Assembly (NCBI RefSeq): GCF_016919445.1
Contig: NZ_CP070356.1
Coordinates: 4,343,502 to 4,407,501, forward strand
Reading direction: 5' to 3'
Length of the DNA: 64,000 nt
Source: Pseudomonas sp. PDNC002
GTDB taxonomy: Bacteria > Pseudomonadota > Gammaproteobacteria > Pseudomonadales > Pseudomonadaceae
Each line of letters begins with the position of its first letter. Position 1 is the stretch's first letter. The notes below the pieces were generated by a model, which was given only the letters and a program-made list of their open reading frames with translations, was not told where the DNA came from and made no database searches. The translations under genes were made by a program, and so were the position numbers. Shown piece after piece: positions 17,916 through 27,401 of this stretch.

Positions 17916-20501
17916 GTGATGATGAAAATGAACCCTCGCCACCCCGGACCCTCCAGTTGCTCTGCTGCAGTGTTTGCGCTGAAGCCACTGATGCTGGCTT
18001 TGCTGATGGTCAACGGTTTCTGGCAGGGATCGGGCCTCGCGCTGGCCGGAGAAGGTGACAACCAGGAGGTCAACTTCGACAGCTCCATGCTGTGGGGACA
18101 GGGAGCGCGCAGCGTCGACCTGGATCGATACGCCGAGGGCAATCCGGTGGAGGCCGGCACGCACTCACTCGCCGTGTTCGTCAATGACGACTACTCGATC
18201 GGTACCTTCGATATCCGCTTCGATGCCGGGGACAAGCCTGGCCGTGCCAAACCCTGCTTCACTCCGGAGCTGCTCGATCGCCTGGGGATCGACCTGGAGA
18301 AACTGCCGCTTGCCGAAGGGCAACAGAAGCCGGATGCCGGGCAATGCCTGGATCTGCCGGCACGCATCTCCGGCGCCAGCTACAGCGTTGACACCGGCGA
18401 ACAGAGCCTGCACTTGAGCGTGCCGCAGCTCTACATGCGACGTAATCCCCGTGGTTATGTCAGCCCCGAGCGCTGGGACCGCGGTGTCACCGCAGGTTTC
18501 CTCGACTACAGCGCCAATGGCTATGAAAGCGAGTTCAACGGCAAGAGCAACCAGAATGCCTATGGCAGTCTCAACATGGGTTTCAACATCGGAGACTGGC
18601 GCTTGCGCCAGCGCTCTTCGTTGAATTGGGACAACGAGTCAGGCAGCCGGCACGAAGTACTCAGCTCCTTTGCCCAACGCGACATCGATGCGCTGCGTTC
18701 GCAACTGACGATTGGCGATGCCTTCACCGACGGCGACCTGTTCGACAGCGTGTCCATGCGTGGCCTGCGCCTGGCGAGCGATGACCGTATGCTGCCTGAC
18801 TCCCAGACAGGGTATGCACCGGTGGTGCGCGGCATTGCCTCCACCAATGCGCGGGTCACCGTGCGTCAGCGTGGCTACATCATCTACGAAACCACTGTGT
18901 CGCCCGGCGCCTTCGAGATCAATGATCTGAACCCCACCAGCGACAACGGCGACCTCGATGTCACGGTCACCGAGGCCAATGGCCAGGAAAGCCACTTCAT
19001 CGTGCCGTTCTCCTCCGTCGCCCGTTCGCTGCGGCCGGGCGTCTCGCGCTACACGGCATCCATCGGCAAGGCCCGCGACCTGCAATATGATTACTCGCCG
19101 ACCATTGCCCAGGGCACGTATCAGCGGGGCCTGACCAATGCCATCACCGGCTACACAGGCGTCACCGCGTCCGAGGATTACTCCGCGGCTACCCTGGGCA
19201 GCGTACTGAATACCCAGTACGGCGCCTTCGGCGCCGACATCACCAACGCCAGCACGGACTTGGGCAAGCAGAACTACACGGGCCAGTCGGTTCGTGTCAG
19301 CTACAACAAGGTCATGCCGGACACCGGCACTGACTTCACCCTGGCCGCCTATCGCTACTCCACCGATGGCTATTTCGGCCTCAGTGATGCCCTGACCGCG
19401 ATCGACCAGGTGCAGGAACTGGGCGGAGACAGCAGCGAGCGAATCCGTCGCCTGCGTACTCGCAGCGAGGTCAACATCAACCAGCGCATCACCGACCGTG
19501 ACTACTTCTACGTCAACGGCTCGCGCCAGGACTACTGGAACGACAGCGGCTATGACACCCAGCTCCAAGCTGGCTATACCCGCAGCTGGAGCTGGGGTAG
19601 CACCAGCCTGAGCATGGCCCGGACCCAGGACCCATTTGGCAAGTCGGAGACGCAGACGCTGTTCAGCGTCTCCATTCCGCTGGGCCGGGAGAGTGGCTAC
19701 GGTTATCTGTCCAGCAGTGTCAGCCACAGCACCAGTGGTGCAAGCAACGTGCAGACCTCCTACAGCGGCAGCGCCGGGGAACAACAGCAGCTCAGCTACG
19801 GCCTGACAGCGAACCATGACCGCCCCAGCGACGGCGACAGTGCTTCAACGCTGAGCGGCAATGCCCAGTACCGCGGCTCCCGAGGGATGGTCAGTGGTTC
19901 GCTGAGCAAGAGTGCCGACTACCGCCAGGCATCGGTGGGCGTCAGCGGCTCGGTGGTGGCCCATCCGGCCGGAGTTACATTCGGCCAGAGCTTGGGCGAC
20001 AGCATCGCCATTATCGACGCGCCTGGCGCCGCGGGTGCCCTGGTCAGCAGTGCATCGAACGTCTCTCTGGATGGCCGCGGCCAAGCGGTGGTGCCGTATC
20101 TGTCGGCCTACCGTCGCAACGAACTGGCGCTGGATCCCAAGGGGCTGTCCGACGATGTGGAACTCAAGACCACCAGCCAGGAAGTAGTCCCGCGCAGCGG
20201 CGCCGTGATGCTAGTCAAGTACGACACCATCACCGGCCGTGCGCTGCTGGTACAGAGCCGTCGCTCTGATGGCAGCTCGCTTCCGTTTGGCGCAAGCGTC
20301 TACGACCAGGAGGGCCGGGAAGTTGGCGCGGTAGGGCAGGGCGGCAAGATATTCGCTCGCGTCGATGCAGACGAGGGCCAGTTGCGGATCGGCCTGGGCG
20401 GCAAGGACAACAGCCAGTGCTCCATCAGTTTCAAGCTGCCACCCCGCGAGCAGGGAAAAAGCTCGAGTGTGCTGGACAAGATCGATGCGCCCTGCCTGTA
20501 A
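17916..20501 (+). CDS. outer-membrane fimbrial usher (FimD/PapC family)
   Basis: An 861-residue usher. After a signal peptide (about 1-45) comes the PapC N-terminal domain (VNFDSSMLWGQGARSVDLDRYAEGN-type start, IGTFDIRF), then the 24-strand barrel with the plug (RGIASTNARVTVRQRGYIIYETTVSPG-type segment), and the C-terminal domains (GRALLVQSRRSDGSSLPFGA, ending in CSISFKLPP). Length is normal. It assembles and secretes the fibre through the outer membrane. Three successive ATGs (17916-17924) make the exact start uncertain. It lies 100 bp after the chaperone and 35 bp before the tip gene. Confidence 0.93.
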   Translation: MMMKMNPRHPGPSSCSAAVFALKPLMLALLMVNGFWQGSGLALAGEGDNQEVNFDSSMLWGQGARSVDLDRYAEGNPVEAGTHSLAVFVNDDYSIGTFDIRFDAGDKPGRAKPCFTPELLDRLGIDLEKLPLAEGQQKPDAGQCLDLPARISGASYSVDTGEQSLHLSVPQLYMRRNPRGYVSPERWDRGVTAGFLDYSANGYESEFNGKSNQNAYGSLNMGFNIGDWRLRQRSSLNWDNESGSRHEVLSSFAQRDIDALRSQLTIGDAFTDGDLFDSVSMRGLRLASDDRMLPDSQTGYAPVVRGIASTNARVTVRQRGYIIYETTVSPGAFEINDLNPTSDNGDLDVTVTEANGQESHFIVPFSSVARSLRPGVSRYTASIGKARDLQYDYSPTIAQGTYQRGLTNAITGYTGVTASEDYSAATLGSVLNTQYGAFGADITNASTDLGKQNYTGQSVRVSYNKVMPDTGTDFTLAAYRYSTDGYFGLSDALTAIDQVQELGGDSSERIRRLRTRSEVNINQRITDRDYFYVNGSRQDYWNDSGYDTQLQAGYTRSWSWGSTSLSMARTQDPFGKSETQTLFSVSIPLGRESGYGYLSSSVSHSTSGASNVQTSYSGSAGEQQQLSYGLTANHDRPSDGDSASTLSGNAQYRGSRGMVSGSLSKSADYRQASVGVSGSVVAHPAGVTFGQSLGDSIAIIDAPGAAGALVSSASNVSLDGRGQAVVPYLSAYRRNELALDPKGLSDDVELKTTSQEVVPRSGAVMLVKYDTITGRALLVQSRRSDGSSLPFGASVYDQEGREVGAVGQGGKIFARVDADEGQLRIGLGGKDNSQCSISFKLPPREQGKSSSVLDKIDAPCL

Positions 20502-20536
20502 GGCGGGTTGCCGATATTACGTATAGGTACTGAATC

Positions 20537-21571
20537 ATGAATATATTTACAAAGTGCTTCGGACAAGTCCTGCTTCTGACAATCGTGGGGCTAATGATGT
20601 CATCGCAGGTCCACGCGGGGATTACTTGTAGTGCGCCGGTGACACCGATGCTTACGGCAACCATTCCCAGCACTCCAATTACTACCGTTGGAAGTCCTAC
20701 GGGGCGCTACCTGACAAACTGGGTGTACGGCCCTGCTTCGGGGTACTCCAGAATTTATAACTCATGTACAAATGCAAACAGGACATTGCAGGGGAAAATC
20801 ACCCTCCCGTTGGAGGGGAGCAGTATTGACGGATATCCGATATATACAACCAACGTGCCGGGTATTGGTGTCGTTTTCAAAGGCCGCAGCCGGGACGCTG
20901 ATCCAGGCGCGCCACTTCAGAGTGACTGGGTGGATATAATAACGGGTGTCACCGATTACTGGGATGCATCGTTCGGTGTGCGCCTCGTCTCTACAAGAAA
21001 AACCATTGTTTCCGGCACCGTTACATTGCCTGGGGTTATCGGCCAGTTGAAGGTTGTAGATAAGGCCGACCTGGCAGGAAGCAGCACAATCATCCCTATC
21101 AACTTGATGGTTGCCGGCAGTGCAACCTTTACGTCCAGGACCTGCTCAGTCAGCACTGGCTCACAAAATTTCTCAGTGCCTTTAGCCAAGATCAACAGCA
21201 CAGCTTTCGGAAATATCGGGAGCACTGCTGGGAGTGCCAACTTCAATATTCAGTTGGAAGGCTGTTCGACCGGATTGAAGGTCTACATGACCTTCAGTGA
21301 TAACAACAATGCTGCCAACACCAGCGATGTACTGAGCCTAACGCCTGGCCCGCAGTCGGCATCGGGGGTTGGAATACGCATCAACTACAATTCGCAGCCG
21401 GTAAGATTCGGTGTCGACAGCGCCGTAGCAGGAAACCCCAATCAGATATCCATCGCCACCACCAGTGGCGCCATGATGAACATCCCTTTCACCGCCGGCT
21501 ATGTGAGGACTGGAACCATCATCGGTGGGGAGGTCAAGGGGGTTGCTACCTTCACCATGAGCTACCAGTAG
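20537..21571 (+). CDS. fimbrial tip adhesin (two-domain, FimH-like)
   Basis: A 344-residue secreted protein with a signal peptide (about 1-27, QVHAG). The N-terminal half has no recognised domain and probably is the ligand-binding lectin-like part; the C-terminal about 150 residues form a pilin domain starting at FTSRTCSVSTGSQNFSVPL, with the second Cys in QLEGCSTG and the terminal strand VATFTMSYQ. It is less GC-rich than the rest of the operon, as is common for adhesin tips under diversifying selection. Last gene of the operon; its stop is nine bases from that of the opposite-strand regulator. Confidence 0.88.
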   Translation: MNIFTKCFGQVLLLTIVGLMMSSQVHAGITCSAPVTPMLTATIPSTPITTVGSPTGRYLTNWVYGPASGYSRIYNSCTNANRTLQGKITLPLEGSSIDGYPIYTTNVPGIGVVFKGRSRDADPGAPLQSDWVDIITGVTDYWDASFGVRLVSTRKTIVSGTVTLPGVIGQLKVVDKADLAGSSTIIPINLMVAGSATFTSRTCSVSTGSQNFSVPLAKINSTAFGNIGSTAGSANFNIQLEGCSTGLKVYMTFSDNNNAANTSDVLSLTPGPQSASGVGIRINYNSQPVRFGVDSAVAGNPNQISIATTSGAMMNIPFTAGYVRTGTIIGGEVKGVATFTMSYQ

Positions 21572-21580
21572 CTGGTCGGT

Positions 21581-23380
21581 CTATTCGAGAATGGCTTGGG
21601 GCACCTCTAGATCCACCTGGACGATAGTGCCTTCGCCCAGTTGGCTGGTGATATGAATTTCCCCTTTCATCTGCTCAACGAGGCGACGGCAAAGTGCCAA
21701 GCCGAGTCCTGTGCCACTTTGTCGATAGCGCCCTGCGGACTGAATCTGCACAAATGGCTCGAATATCTTTGCTTGGTCATTTTCCGAGATACCGATGCCG
21801 GTATCCTTCACGCGTATGCGGATGATGACCGAGCCATCACCACAGCCGATCGCTCGGAGTCTGAAGGTGATCAAGCCTGTGTCAGTGAATTTGATCGCGT
21901 TGCTCAGCAGGTTATCCAGCAGGCGTTTGAACTGGACGGGGTCGATCCACACTTCAGGCTGCAGGACCTGTTGCAAGTCGACGATGAACTGCAACCCTTT
22001 CAGGCTAGCCTGTCCGACGAACTGGTCGGTAACTGATTCAGCCAGCATTCTCAGGTTGGTTCGTTCCGGTGCCAGCACGTGCTTATTGGCCTCGAACCTG
22101 GAAAGCTCCTGCAAATCATTGAGCATCGATTGCATCTGGTCCATGGACGCCTGCAGGACGGAGAGGCGCTCATGTTGCGTGGAGCTCAAGGCCTCATCCT
22201 TATGCAGTAGGCCGAGCATGGCGTCCGCGGTATTGAGAGGCGTGTAGAACTCGCGAGCCACGGCCAACATGAAGTGGCTCAGACTCCTCTGGCCGGAGTC
22301 GAGCAGTTCATAGGCATCGCGCAATTCGCTCATGAGCCGGGCCCGGGAACTGATATCTATGCTCCCCCCGATCACACCATGCAGTTTTCCGTCCTTATCG
22401 TGGTATGGCGTCAGCCAGGCATGTACCACCCGGCGCCCGCCTTTGGGTTCGATGGTGTAATCACCTTTCCACGGTTGATCCTCCCTAACGCAATCGAGCA
22501 GCTTTTCTTGGAGAAATTGAGCCTGCTCCGGTGGGTACCAATCGCCTTCCAGGACAGTCTTGCCCAACACCTCGTCCAAGCTGGCTCTGTGCATATCTAG
22601 TGTGGCTTGATTGCAGAGCAGCAGGCGCCCCTCCTGATCCCGGAAGTGGATTGGGTGAGGCATCGCATTGATCATCTGATGCAGCATTTCCAGGTGCTGG
22701 AGACGCTCCGGATCCAGAGTAAGCCCAGGTGCAGGCTGCATTTCCACATTGCCGGCGATCAAACCTTGGCCCCGTGCGATGTCGATCAGTTCAACCATCG
22801 AGTTCGCCTGCAGCTTCTGCATCAGGCGAAGCTTGTAGGTACTCACAGTTTTATTGCTGATCGACATCTGGCGAGCTATCACGGTGTTGCCGAGTCCTTG
22901 GGCTAGCAGATGCAAAACCGTCAACTCGCGTACCGAGAGCTTTTGCAGCTCTCCATCCTTGTTGGACGGGTTGACGAAGTTCCTCACGGTCCCCAGCGCG
23001 TGTACAGGGAAGTAGGTTTGCCCGTGGTAGATCGATGCAATCGCTGCCTTGAAGGTTTCCGGCCGTTCATGCTTGCTGACAAACCCTGCCGCTCCAGCCT
23101 GCAAGCAACGCCCGGCGTAGTACTCTGAGTCTTGGGACGTGACTACCAGGATTTTCACTGGGCTGTTTCGTTCTGATAGACGCTTGATGAGTTCCAGCCC
23201 CCCCAATTTGGGAATGGACAGCTCAAGCGTCATCAAATGAGGCTTGTGAGACCTGACAAGGTCCAGGGCATCCAAACCGTTATCGGCCTCGGCAACGACC
23301 TCGAAATTTTCAGCCTCTAGGAGCTGTCGGAGCGCATGACGCGTTACGGGGTGCTCGTCGACAATCAGTACCTTACGCAT
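21581..23380 (-). CDS. REC-LuxR-PAS-histidine-kinase fusion with degenerate phosphoacceptor sites
   Basis: A 599-residue single-chain regulator: receiver (1-120), LuxR/NarL HTH (about 148-208; LSVRELTVLHLLAQGLGNTVIARQ-type), PAS (about 228-343) and a kinase module (about 355-595). The kinase ATP-binding boxes are intact (LLDNLLSNAIKF, VKDTGIGIS, GTGLGLALCRRLVEQM). However the H-box reads ARE-FYTPLN (375-383), with Arg376 where the phosphoaccepting His should be, and the receiver reads TLELSIP with Glu53 at the phosphoacceptor Asp position. Thr81 and Lys103 are conserved. The protein therefore probably binds DNA without classical phosphorelay and may be held in an active-like state by Glu53. 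It is convergent with the fimbrial operon and likely regulates it. Confidence 0.88.
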   Translation of the reverse strand: MRKVLIVDEHPVTRHALRQLLEAENFEVVAEADNGLDALDLVRSHKPHLMTLELSIPKLGGLELIKRLSERNSPVKILVVTSQDSEYYAGRCLQAGAAGFVSKHERPETFKAAIASIYHGQTYFPVHALGTVRNFVNPSNKDGELQKLSVRELTVLHLLAQGLGNTVIARQMSISNKTVSTYKLRLMQKLQANSMVELIDIARGQGLIAGNVEMQPAPGLTLDPERLQHLEMLHQMINAMPHPIHFRDQEGRLLLCNQATLDMHRASLDEVLGKTVLEGDWYPPEQAQFLQEKLLDCVREDQPWKGDYTIEPKGGRRVVHAWLTPYHDKDGKLHGVIGGSIDISSRARLMSELRDAYELLDSGQRSLSHFMLAVAREFYTPLNTADAMLGLLHKDEALSSTQHERLSVLQASMDQMQSMLNDLQELSRFEANKHVLAPERTNLRMLAESVTDQFVGQASLKGLQFIVDLQQVLQPEVWIDPVQFKRLLDNLLSNAIKFTDTGLITFRLRAIGCGDGSVIIRIRVKDTGIGISENDQAKIFEPFVQIQSAGRYRQSGTGLGLALCRRLVEQMKGEIHITSQLGEGTIVQVDLEVPQAILE

Positions 23381-23924
23381 GGTCTAAAGCTGCCTGGACG
23401 GTGAATGATATTGGTGCTTTAGCACTAGACCCTTCGATCGCCAGGATAAGGATCGGTGTGGTCTTGCGCGCTCAGCCTTGGGTATAGCTTGTCTTGCAGG
23501 AGGTGGTGGGTTTTTGTGGTGCATGGCAATCAATAAAGGCATTGAAAAAATTTCCTGAACTGAAAGAGCTGGATTGTCTTTGCTAAGATATTTTTATGGG
23601 GGAAATTCCGTGAATAGCTGGTCTGCGGCTTTTTGATTTGGCATATCGACGATAATTAAAATATGCAGAATTGGTCCATCCGCGAGTGGATATTTTTAGG
23701 TCTTAAAGTTAAGGAGGTCTTTTGGGCGGCAGGAGGTCGTGGCGTGACAAGTCGCTTGGGAAATGAAATATTTATTTCAACTATTCAAAATTATTGCTGC
23801 AGGAGGATCTTTATGTAATTCTTTAAGTTTGGGGTGCTTTCATTTTATAATCATCTTTGTGCACATATCTGACACCGCTAGCGGGCGGCGCGATTTGCTC
23901 AAGAGACGTAGGATACATGTTGGG
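23381..23924. other. AT-rich intergenic region between fimbrial regulators
   Basis: 544 bp, clearly lower in GC than its surroundings, with runs such as AAAAAATT and TATTTTTATGG. It separates two minus-strand regulators and must hold the promoter of the REC-LuxR-kinase gene. A plus-strand frame of 80 codons beginning at 23763 runs into the pseudo-receiver gene and looks fortuitous. Low GC and lack of genes suggest acquired DNA or a heavily protein-bound promoter. Confidence 0.55.
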
Positions 23925-24335
23925 TCAGGGGAACTCTGCAATACTGCATTTATTGCGGCTATTCCCCTCCGAGTCAACCCGCAGCATGAAGTCTCTGACC
24001 TCTGAGTACTTCAGCGGCCCTGGCAGTTGCATGGATGTTCCGCTTGCAGAAAGTGGATTAAAGTGATGGGGCAGATACTGGCAATGGTATATCAATCCAT
24101 TAAGGCTAACTCCGCTGAGGGACGTGCCATCAAGCGGTTCATTAGCGATGAGGCTTCCGCTAATGATCAGCACGTCGAAGGGCCGACCGGTGAAACGCCC
24201 CAGGAGACGGACCTCGTCTAGCGAAGTGGCTGTTGCGATGCGGTAGTAGCCCATCTGATTCAGAAGACGCTCCGCCTGCAACGACTCCGCGTGGAGGCGA
24301 TCGGCGATCAAGATGCGCAATTGTTTGTTGGCCAT
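23925..24335 (-). CDS. stand-alone pseudo-receiver protein
   Basis: A 136-residue protein with the pattern of a CheY-like fold (KQLRILIADRLHAESLQAERLL, RPFDVLIISGSL). The acidic pocket is reduced to Asp12, and the phosphoacceptor position in FDVLIIS is Ser59, not Asp. A Lys is present near the C-terminus (PLKYSEVRDF). It is thus a receiver-like protein that cannot be phosphorylated in the usual way, perhaps a protein-interaction module. It begins only ten bases after the stop of the EAL gene, so the two are co-transcribed. The start at 24335 is chosen from the fold; the longer frame overlaps the EAL coding region. Confidence 0.72.
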   Translation of the reverse strand: MANKQLRILIADRLHAESLQAERLLNQMGYYRIATATSLDEVRLLGRFTGRPFDVLIISGSLIANEPLDGTSLSGVSLNGLIYHCQYLPHHFNPLSASGTSMQLPGPLKYSEVRDFMLRVDSEGNSRNKCSIAEFP

Positions 24336-24345
24336 TCCGTGGTTC

Positions 24346-25602
24346 TCAATCGGCACGCGGGTGAGGTTCCGCCCGGCTAATCGGACAGCGAGGGGCAGGT
24401 TCTCGGGATGGCCGACTGTCGATGTTTTCGCGACGGGCTGCGCGGCGCAAAAAGTGGTGGAGTGCACTGCCCATGAGCGGTTTGCAGAAGTAATAGCCCT
24501 GAACATGTTCGTAACCGAGCAGTTGTAGGTGGCGCAGGTGACTCTCACTTTCCACACCCTCCGCTATGACAGTCAGGCCCAGGGCGCGGCCGAGGGCGAG
24601 TGCGCTCGCCAGCACCCCGCCACATCGTGGATCGTCATCCAGCTCTGTGAGGAATTGGGCGTCCAGTTTCATTTCAGTGAAAGGAAGTTCAATCAAGCGC
24701 TCCAGCGTGGAATGGCCACTGCCGAAGTCATCAATGGCCAGACCGCAGCCAAGGAGCCGCAGTCGCAGGAGGTTGTCCAGGCTGATCGCAGGCATACGCA
24801 ATGCACCAATTTCAGTCAGTTCGAAGGTGATCCGCCGTGGATCAGCTCCCTGACGGAGCAGGCGATGTGCGAGCTGGGCCGAGAAGCCTGGGCGTGAAAG
24901 TTGTACCGGCTCCACATTAAATGCGAGGTGGAACGGGTGATCTCCGAAAGACTGAAGGGCACAGATAGCTTGGTCGATCAAAGTGAAGAGAAGAGCGTCC
25001 AATAGGCCGTTACGGCGAAGCGCCGGCAGGAAGCAGCCAGGCAGTACGATCTCGCCATCTTCCCGCTGCCAGCGCGCCAAGACTTCGAAACCGGTAATCC
25101 CGCCAGTACTGACCGAAATTTTCGGTTGCAGCGCTGCTTTGATCTCGTCTCGGCTCAGCGCCCCGACAACATCCTCGTCACTGGGGATCTCGCGTATCAA
25201 TGGCAGCGAAGGCGAGTCAATGCCAAGAGGATTGAACTCTTCGAGCAGGGCGTTCATGCGTTCATGGGTGGTTGGCCCGCCGTTCAACACCTTTAGCCCT
25301 TGGAGACGGAGCAAGCGAGCCAAGGTGGACCACGTGCCCGTCACCAGCTCGCCGATAACGGCGACGCCATAGGCGAGATGCTCTTGTGCCACTGTCTGGA
25401 GGAAGTTCAGCCGAGCCGCAGGATCGACACGAAGGTCGCAGACGAGCAGGTGGACCCCGCCGACTCTGCGCATTTGGCGCAGAGCGAGCCTATCGCTGGA
25501 TCCCTCGAGTATGGTCGTGTAGCCAAGCCGGCGTAGTGATGTGGAGGCAATGGTGCGGTGAAGGCTGGGAGCTTGCAGATTAAAGGCGGAAAGCGGGCGC
25601 AT
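24346..25602 (-). CDS. receiver-EAL c-di-GMP phosphodiesterase (PvrR/RocR-like)
   Basis: A 418-residue protein. The first about 125 residues resemble a receiver: Asp56 in LLVCDLRVD could be the phosphoacceptor, but the usual acidic pair near the N-terminus is missing. Residues about 150-400 are an EAL domain: signature E173-V-L in GFEVLARW (EVL instead of EAL), AFNVEP, FELTE, AIDDFGSG, MKLDAQF, AEGVES and VQGYYFCKPL. All expected metal and base residues seem present, so c-di-GMP hydrolysis is likely retained. Strong SD AGGAG lies seven bases before ATG 25602. The architecture and place beside Cup-type fimbriae recall PvrR and RocR of P. aeruginosa. Confidence 0.88.
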   Translation of the reverse strand: MRPLSAFNLQAPSLHRTIASTSLRRLGYTTILEGSSDRLALRQMRRVGGVHLLVCDLRVDPAARLNFLQTVAQEHLAYGVAVIGELVTGTWSTLARLLRLQGLKVLNGGPTTHERMNALLEEFNPLGIDSPSLPLIREIPSDEDVVGALSRDEIKAALQPKISVSTGGITGFEVLARWQREDGEIVLPGCFLPALRRNGLLDALLFTLIDQAICALQSFGDHPFHLAFNVEPVQLSRPGFSAQLAHRLLRQGADPRRITFELTEIGALRMPAISLDNLLRLRLLGCGLAIDDFGSGHSTLERLIELPFTEMKLDAQFLTELDDDPRCGGVLASALALGRALGLTVIAEGVESESHLRHLQLLGYEHVQGYYFCKPLMGSALHHFLRRAARRENIDSRPSREPAPRCPISRAEPHPRAD

Positions 25603-26203
25603 GGGCCTGCTCCTGGAACAATGGAAGACGGCAGAATTCTGCTGGGCTTCCAAAGGTAAGGTATTGAAGCTTTTTTCCCTATTTGCTGTAGGACTTTTCC
25701 TGTAACTGTGGTTCTGTGAGGCCAGTCGACCTCCGACCTTAACGAAAGACTTGCCTGCAGCCCAATTACATGCCTTGAGGGCTTCGACTTGGAAGGGGCT
25801 TACTCTCGAAAGTCTGCTTCTGGCCGGTTGATGCCGTTGACGAGAGTCAGCTACGGATCCAGAGCGATCGCTCGTATCAGTAGGCAAGCTCTACCTAGCG
25901 ACCTAGACCGAAGAGGGCTCGGTCGCAGGAAGACAGTGGGTCGCCGAGATCTGTTTCCGCGTATCAGCCCTCGCTATCTAGCTGCTCCGGGCCACTTCTT
26001 CAAAGCAAGGACCATCGTCCGCAGCATTGCCGGGACCGATTTCAGCTACGCACTATTCCAGTCTAGCCTGCGTGCATTTGCTGCCGTCCCAGCTAGCGAG
26101 TGCGAATGGATGTGCAATGCCGTCAGGGGAGGGCTCCGGTTCGGATCTTGCGCTAGGATCCCCCAGCGGGGAAATGAGCCACTTGGAAGCCATTTAAGAC
26201 CCC
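25603..26203. other. 601-bp gap with no supported gene
   Basis: Lies between the EAL gene and the degraded recombinase. A plus-strand frame (25789-26310) has no start signal and an unstructured Arg/Ser-rich translation, and it overlaps the recombinase remnant. Nothing else was recognised. It probably is promoter DNA for the EAL operon plus decayed mobile-element sequence. Confidence 0.5.
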
Positions 26204-27375
26204 TTAAACTCGCCATTCAGAAGGTGTCGATGAACGCAGCCATTCCAGAGATGCAGAACGTAAGCGATCGACCTCTTCATCTGCCCACCCTTCGAGCAAC
26301 ATTCGATTAACAGTACGATCTAAGACCTCTTGAATCAGCAGACGAACATGTCTGTCTGACAGGCCTGCGCGCCCCCTAAGCGTTCCTACTAACGGCGTCG
26401 TTTCACCCGCGCAGGGCAGGGGAGGCAGCTGCAAGTGTCGACGATATCGAACTAGGTAATTGTTAAAATAAGACTCGTGAAGCGCCGTCCTTCTCTCGCG
26501 TCCCTCGCTTCCATAGAGATGCAGCCACCAGGCTCCATGCTGATCGCAACAAATATCCCCCATGACAGGGATATGAACGCCTCGCCCAACAAGATCTAAG
26601 ACATGTAAATTTAAATAGTATATTGTGGCTATTATGAAGAGGCTCCTTTCGTGATTCGGGTCATTATTTGCCATAAGGCAGGCGGTCTCCACAATATAAA
26701 GCCACTGCATACTTGTGATGGATCTGTCCAACCCATCCCTTGACCCACTCTGAGCCAAGTGCAACTCTCGCTTTATCGATAAAAATGGGTTTACTTCTGT
26801 CAGCCCGCTACGTATTGCGTGCATGTAAAAGCTGACGCAGACAGCAGTAGAGTGAGAAAGTGTTACCTGGCCAACCCTGTAGATAGGCAAGGGTGGGGCA
26901 CTGCCGCGCTCTGAGGCAATCTTGGCTTCCTTTTTGGAAGTGGTTGCATTGAAAGGGCGCCAACTCTCGTTCACGACAAATATATCACTATCGCGCCTCA
27001 CGCGACCGCCGACTCTTAAGAATCTAGACCTGGAGACTGGTCCAATCCATTCTGATGGGGGGGGGTGGTACAGAATTTAATGAAGTGACCGGCATCATAT
27101 CCTTGCAAGCGTAATAATGGCTTGTGAGCCACCAGTAATGACCACAATAAAAGTCGCTCCGCATGAGTTCTATAAGACGAATAAGTTGAGTCACACTCGC
27201 AGTAGTCGTGAAGAAATGAGCGGACCGCGACATAACCCTCAATAGCCTGGCAGATTGGCGGGAAACCTTCTAGATACTCCCTAACAACGAGCCGCTCATT
27301 GCCAAGGCCATACGCGTCAAAGTCTAATTTCCGAAACTCATTTAGGGTGTCAAAAAGTGGCTGGGGCTGTTTCAT
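26204..27375 (-). pseudogene. tyrosine recombinase/integrase, frameshifted and degraded
   Basis: Two open frames belong to one site-specific recombinase. The N-terminal piece (27375 to 27016) has the SAM-like core-binding pattern (FLHDYCECDSTYSSYRTHAERLLLW-type, then AGHFIKFC). The frame breaks in a run of nine G at 27057-27065; adding one base would continue smoothly through SEWIGPVSRSRF into the second frame (NESWRPF at about 26960). The catalytic part is also damaged: the box-I Arg expected in an LRxSEL motif reads LHVLDL (Arg to His), and the protein stops at ASLEWLRSS where HxLRHT and then the nucleophilic Tyr should follow. It is a relic of an integrated element. Confidence 0.82.
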
Positions 27376-27401
27376 TGTTGCCACCGTTGTCACTATCAGG
27401 A

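Noticed and set aside
23763-24005. 80-codon plus-strand frame starting with a hydrophobic stretch
   Set aside because: It runs into the opposite-strand pseudo-receiver gene and owes its hydrophobic look to AT-rich DNA.
24067-24221. Chance plus-strand frames inside the pseudo-receiver and EAL genes
   Set aside because: No codon-use support or start signals; opposite strand is coding with recognisable motifs.
25789-26310. 173-codon plus-strand frame
   Set aside because: No start signal or recognisable fold, and it overlaps the degraded recombinase on the other strand, which has clear homology patterns.
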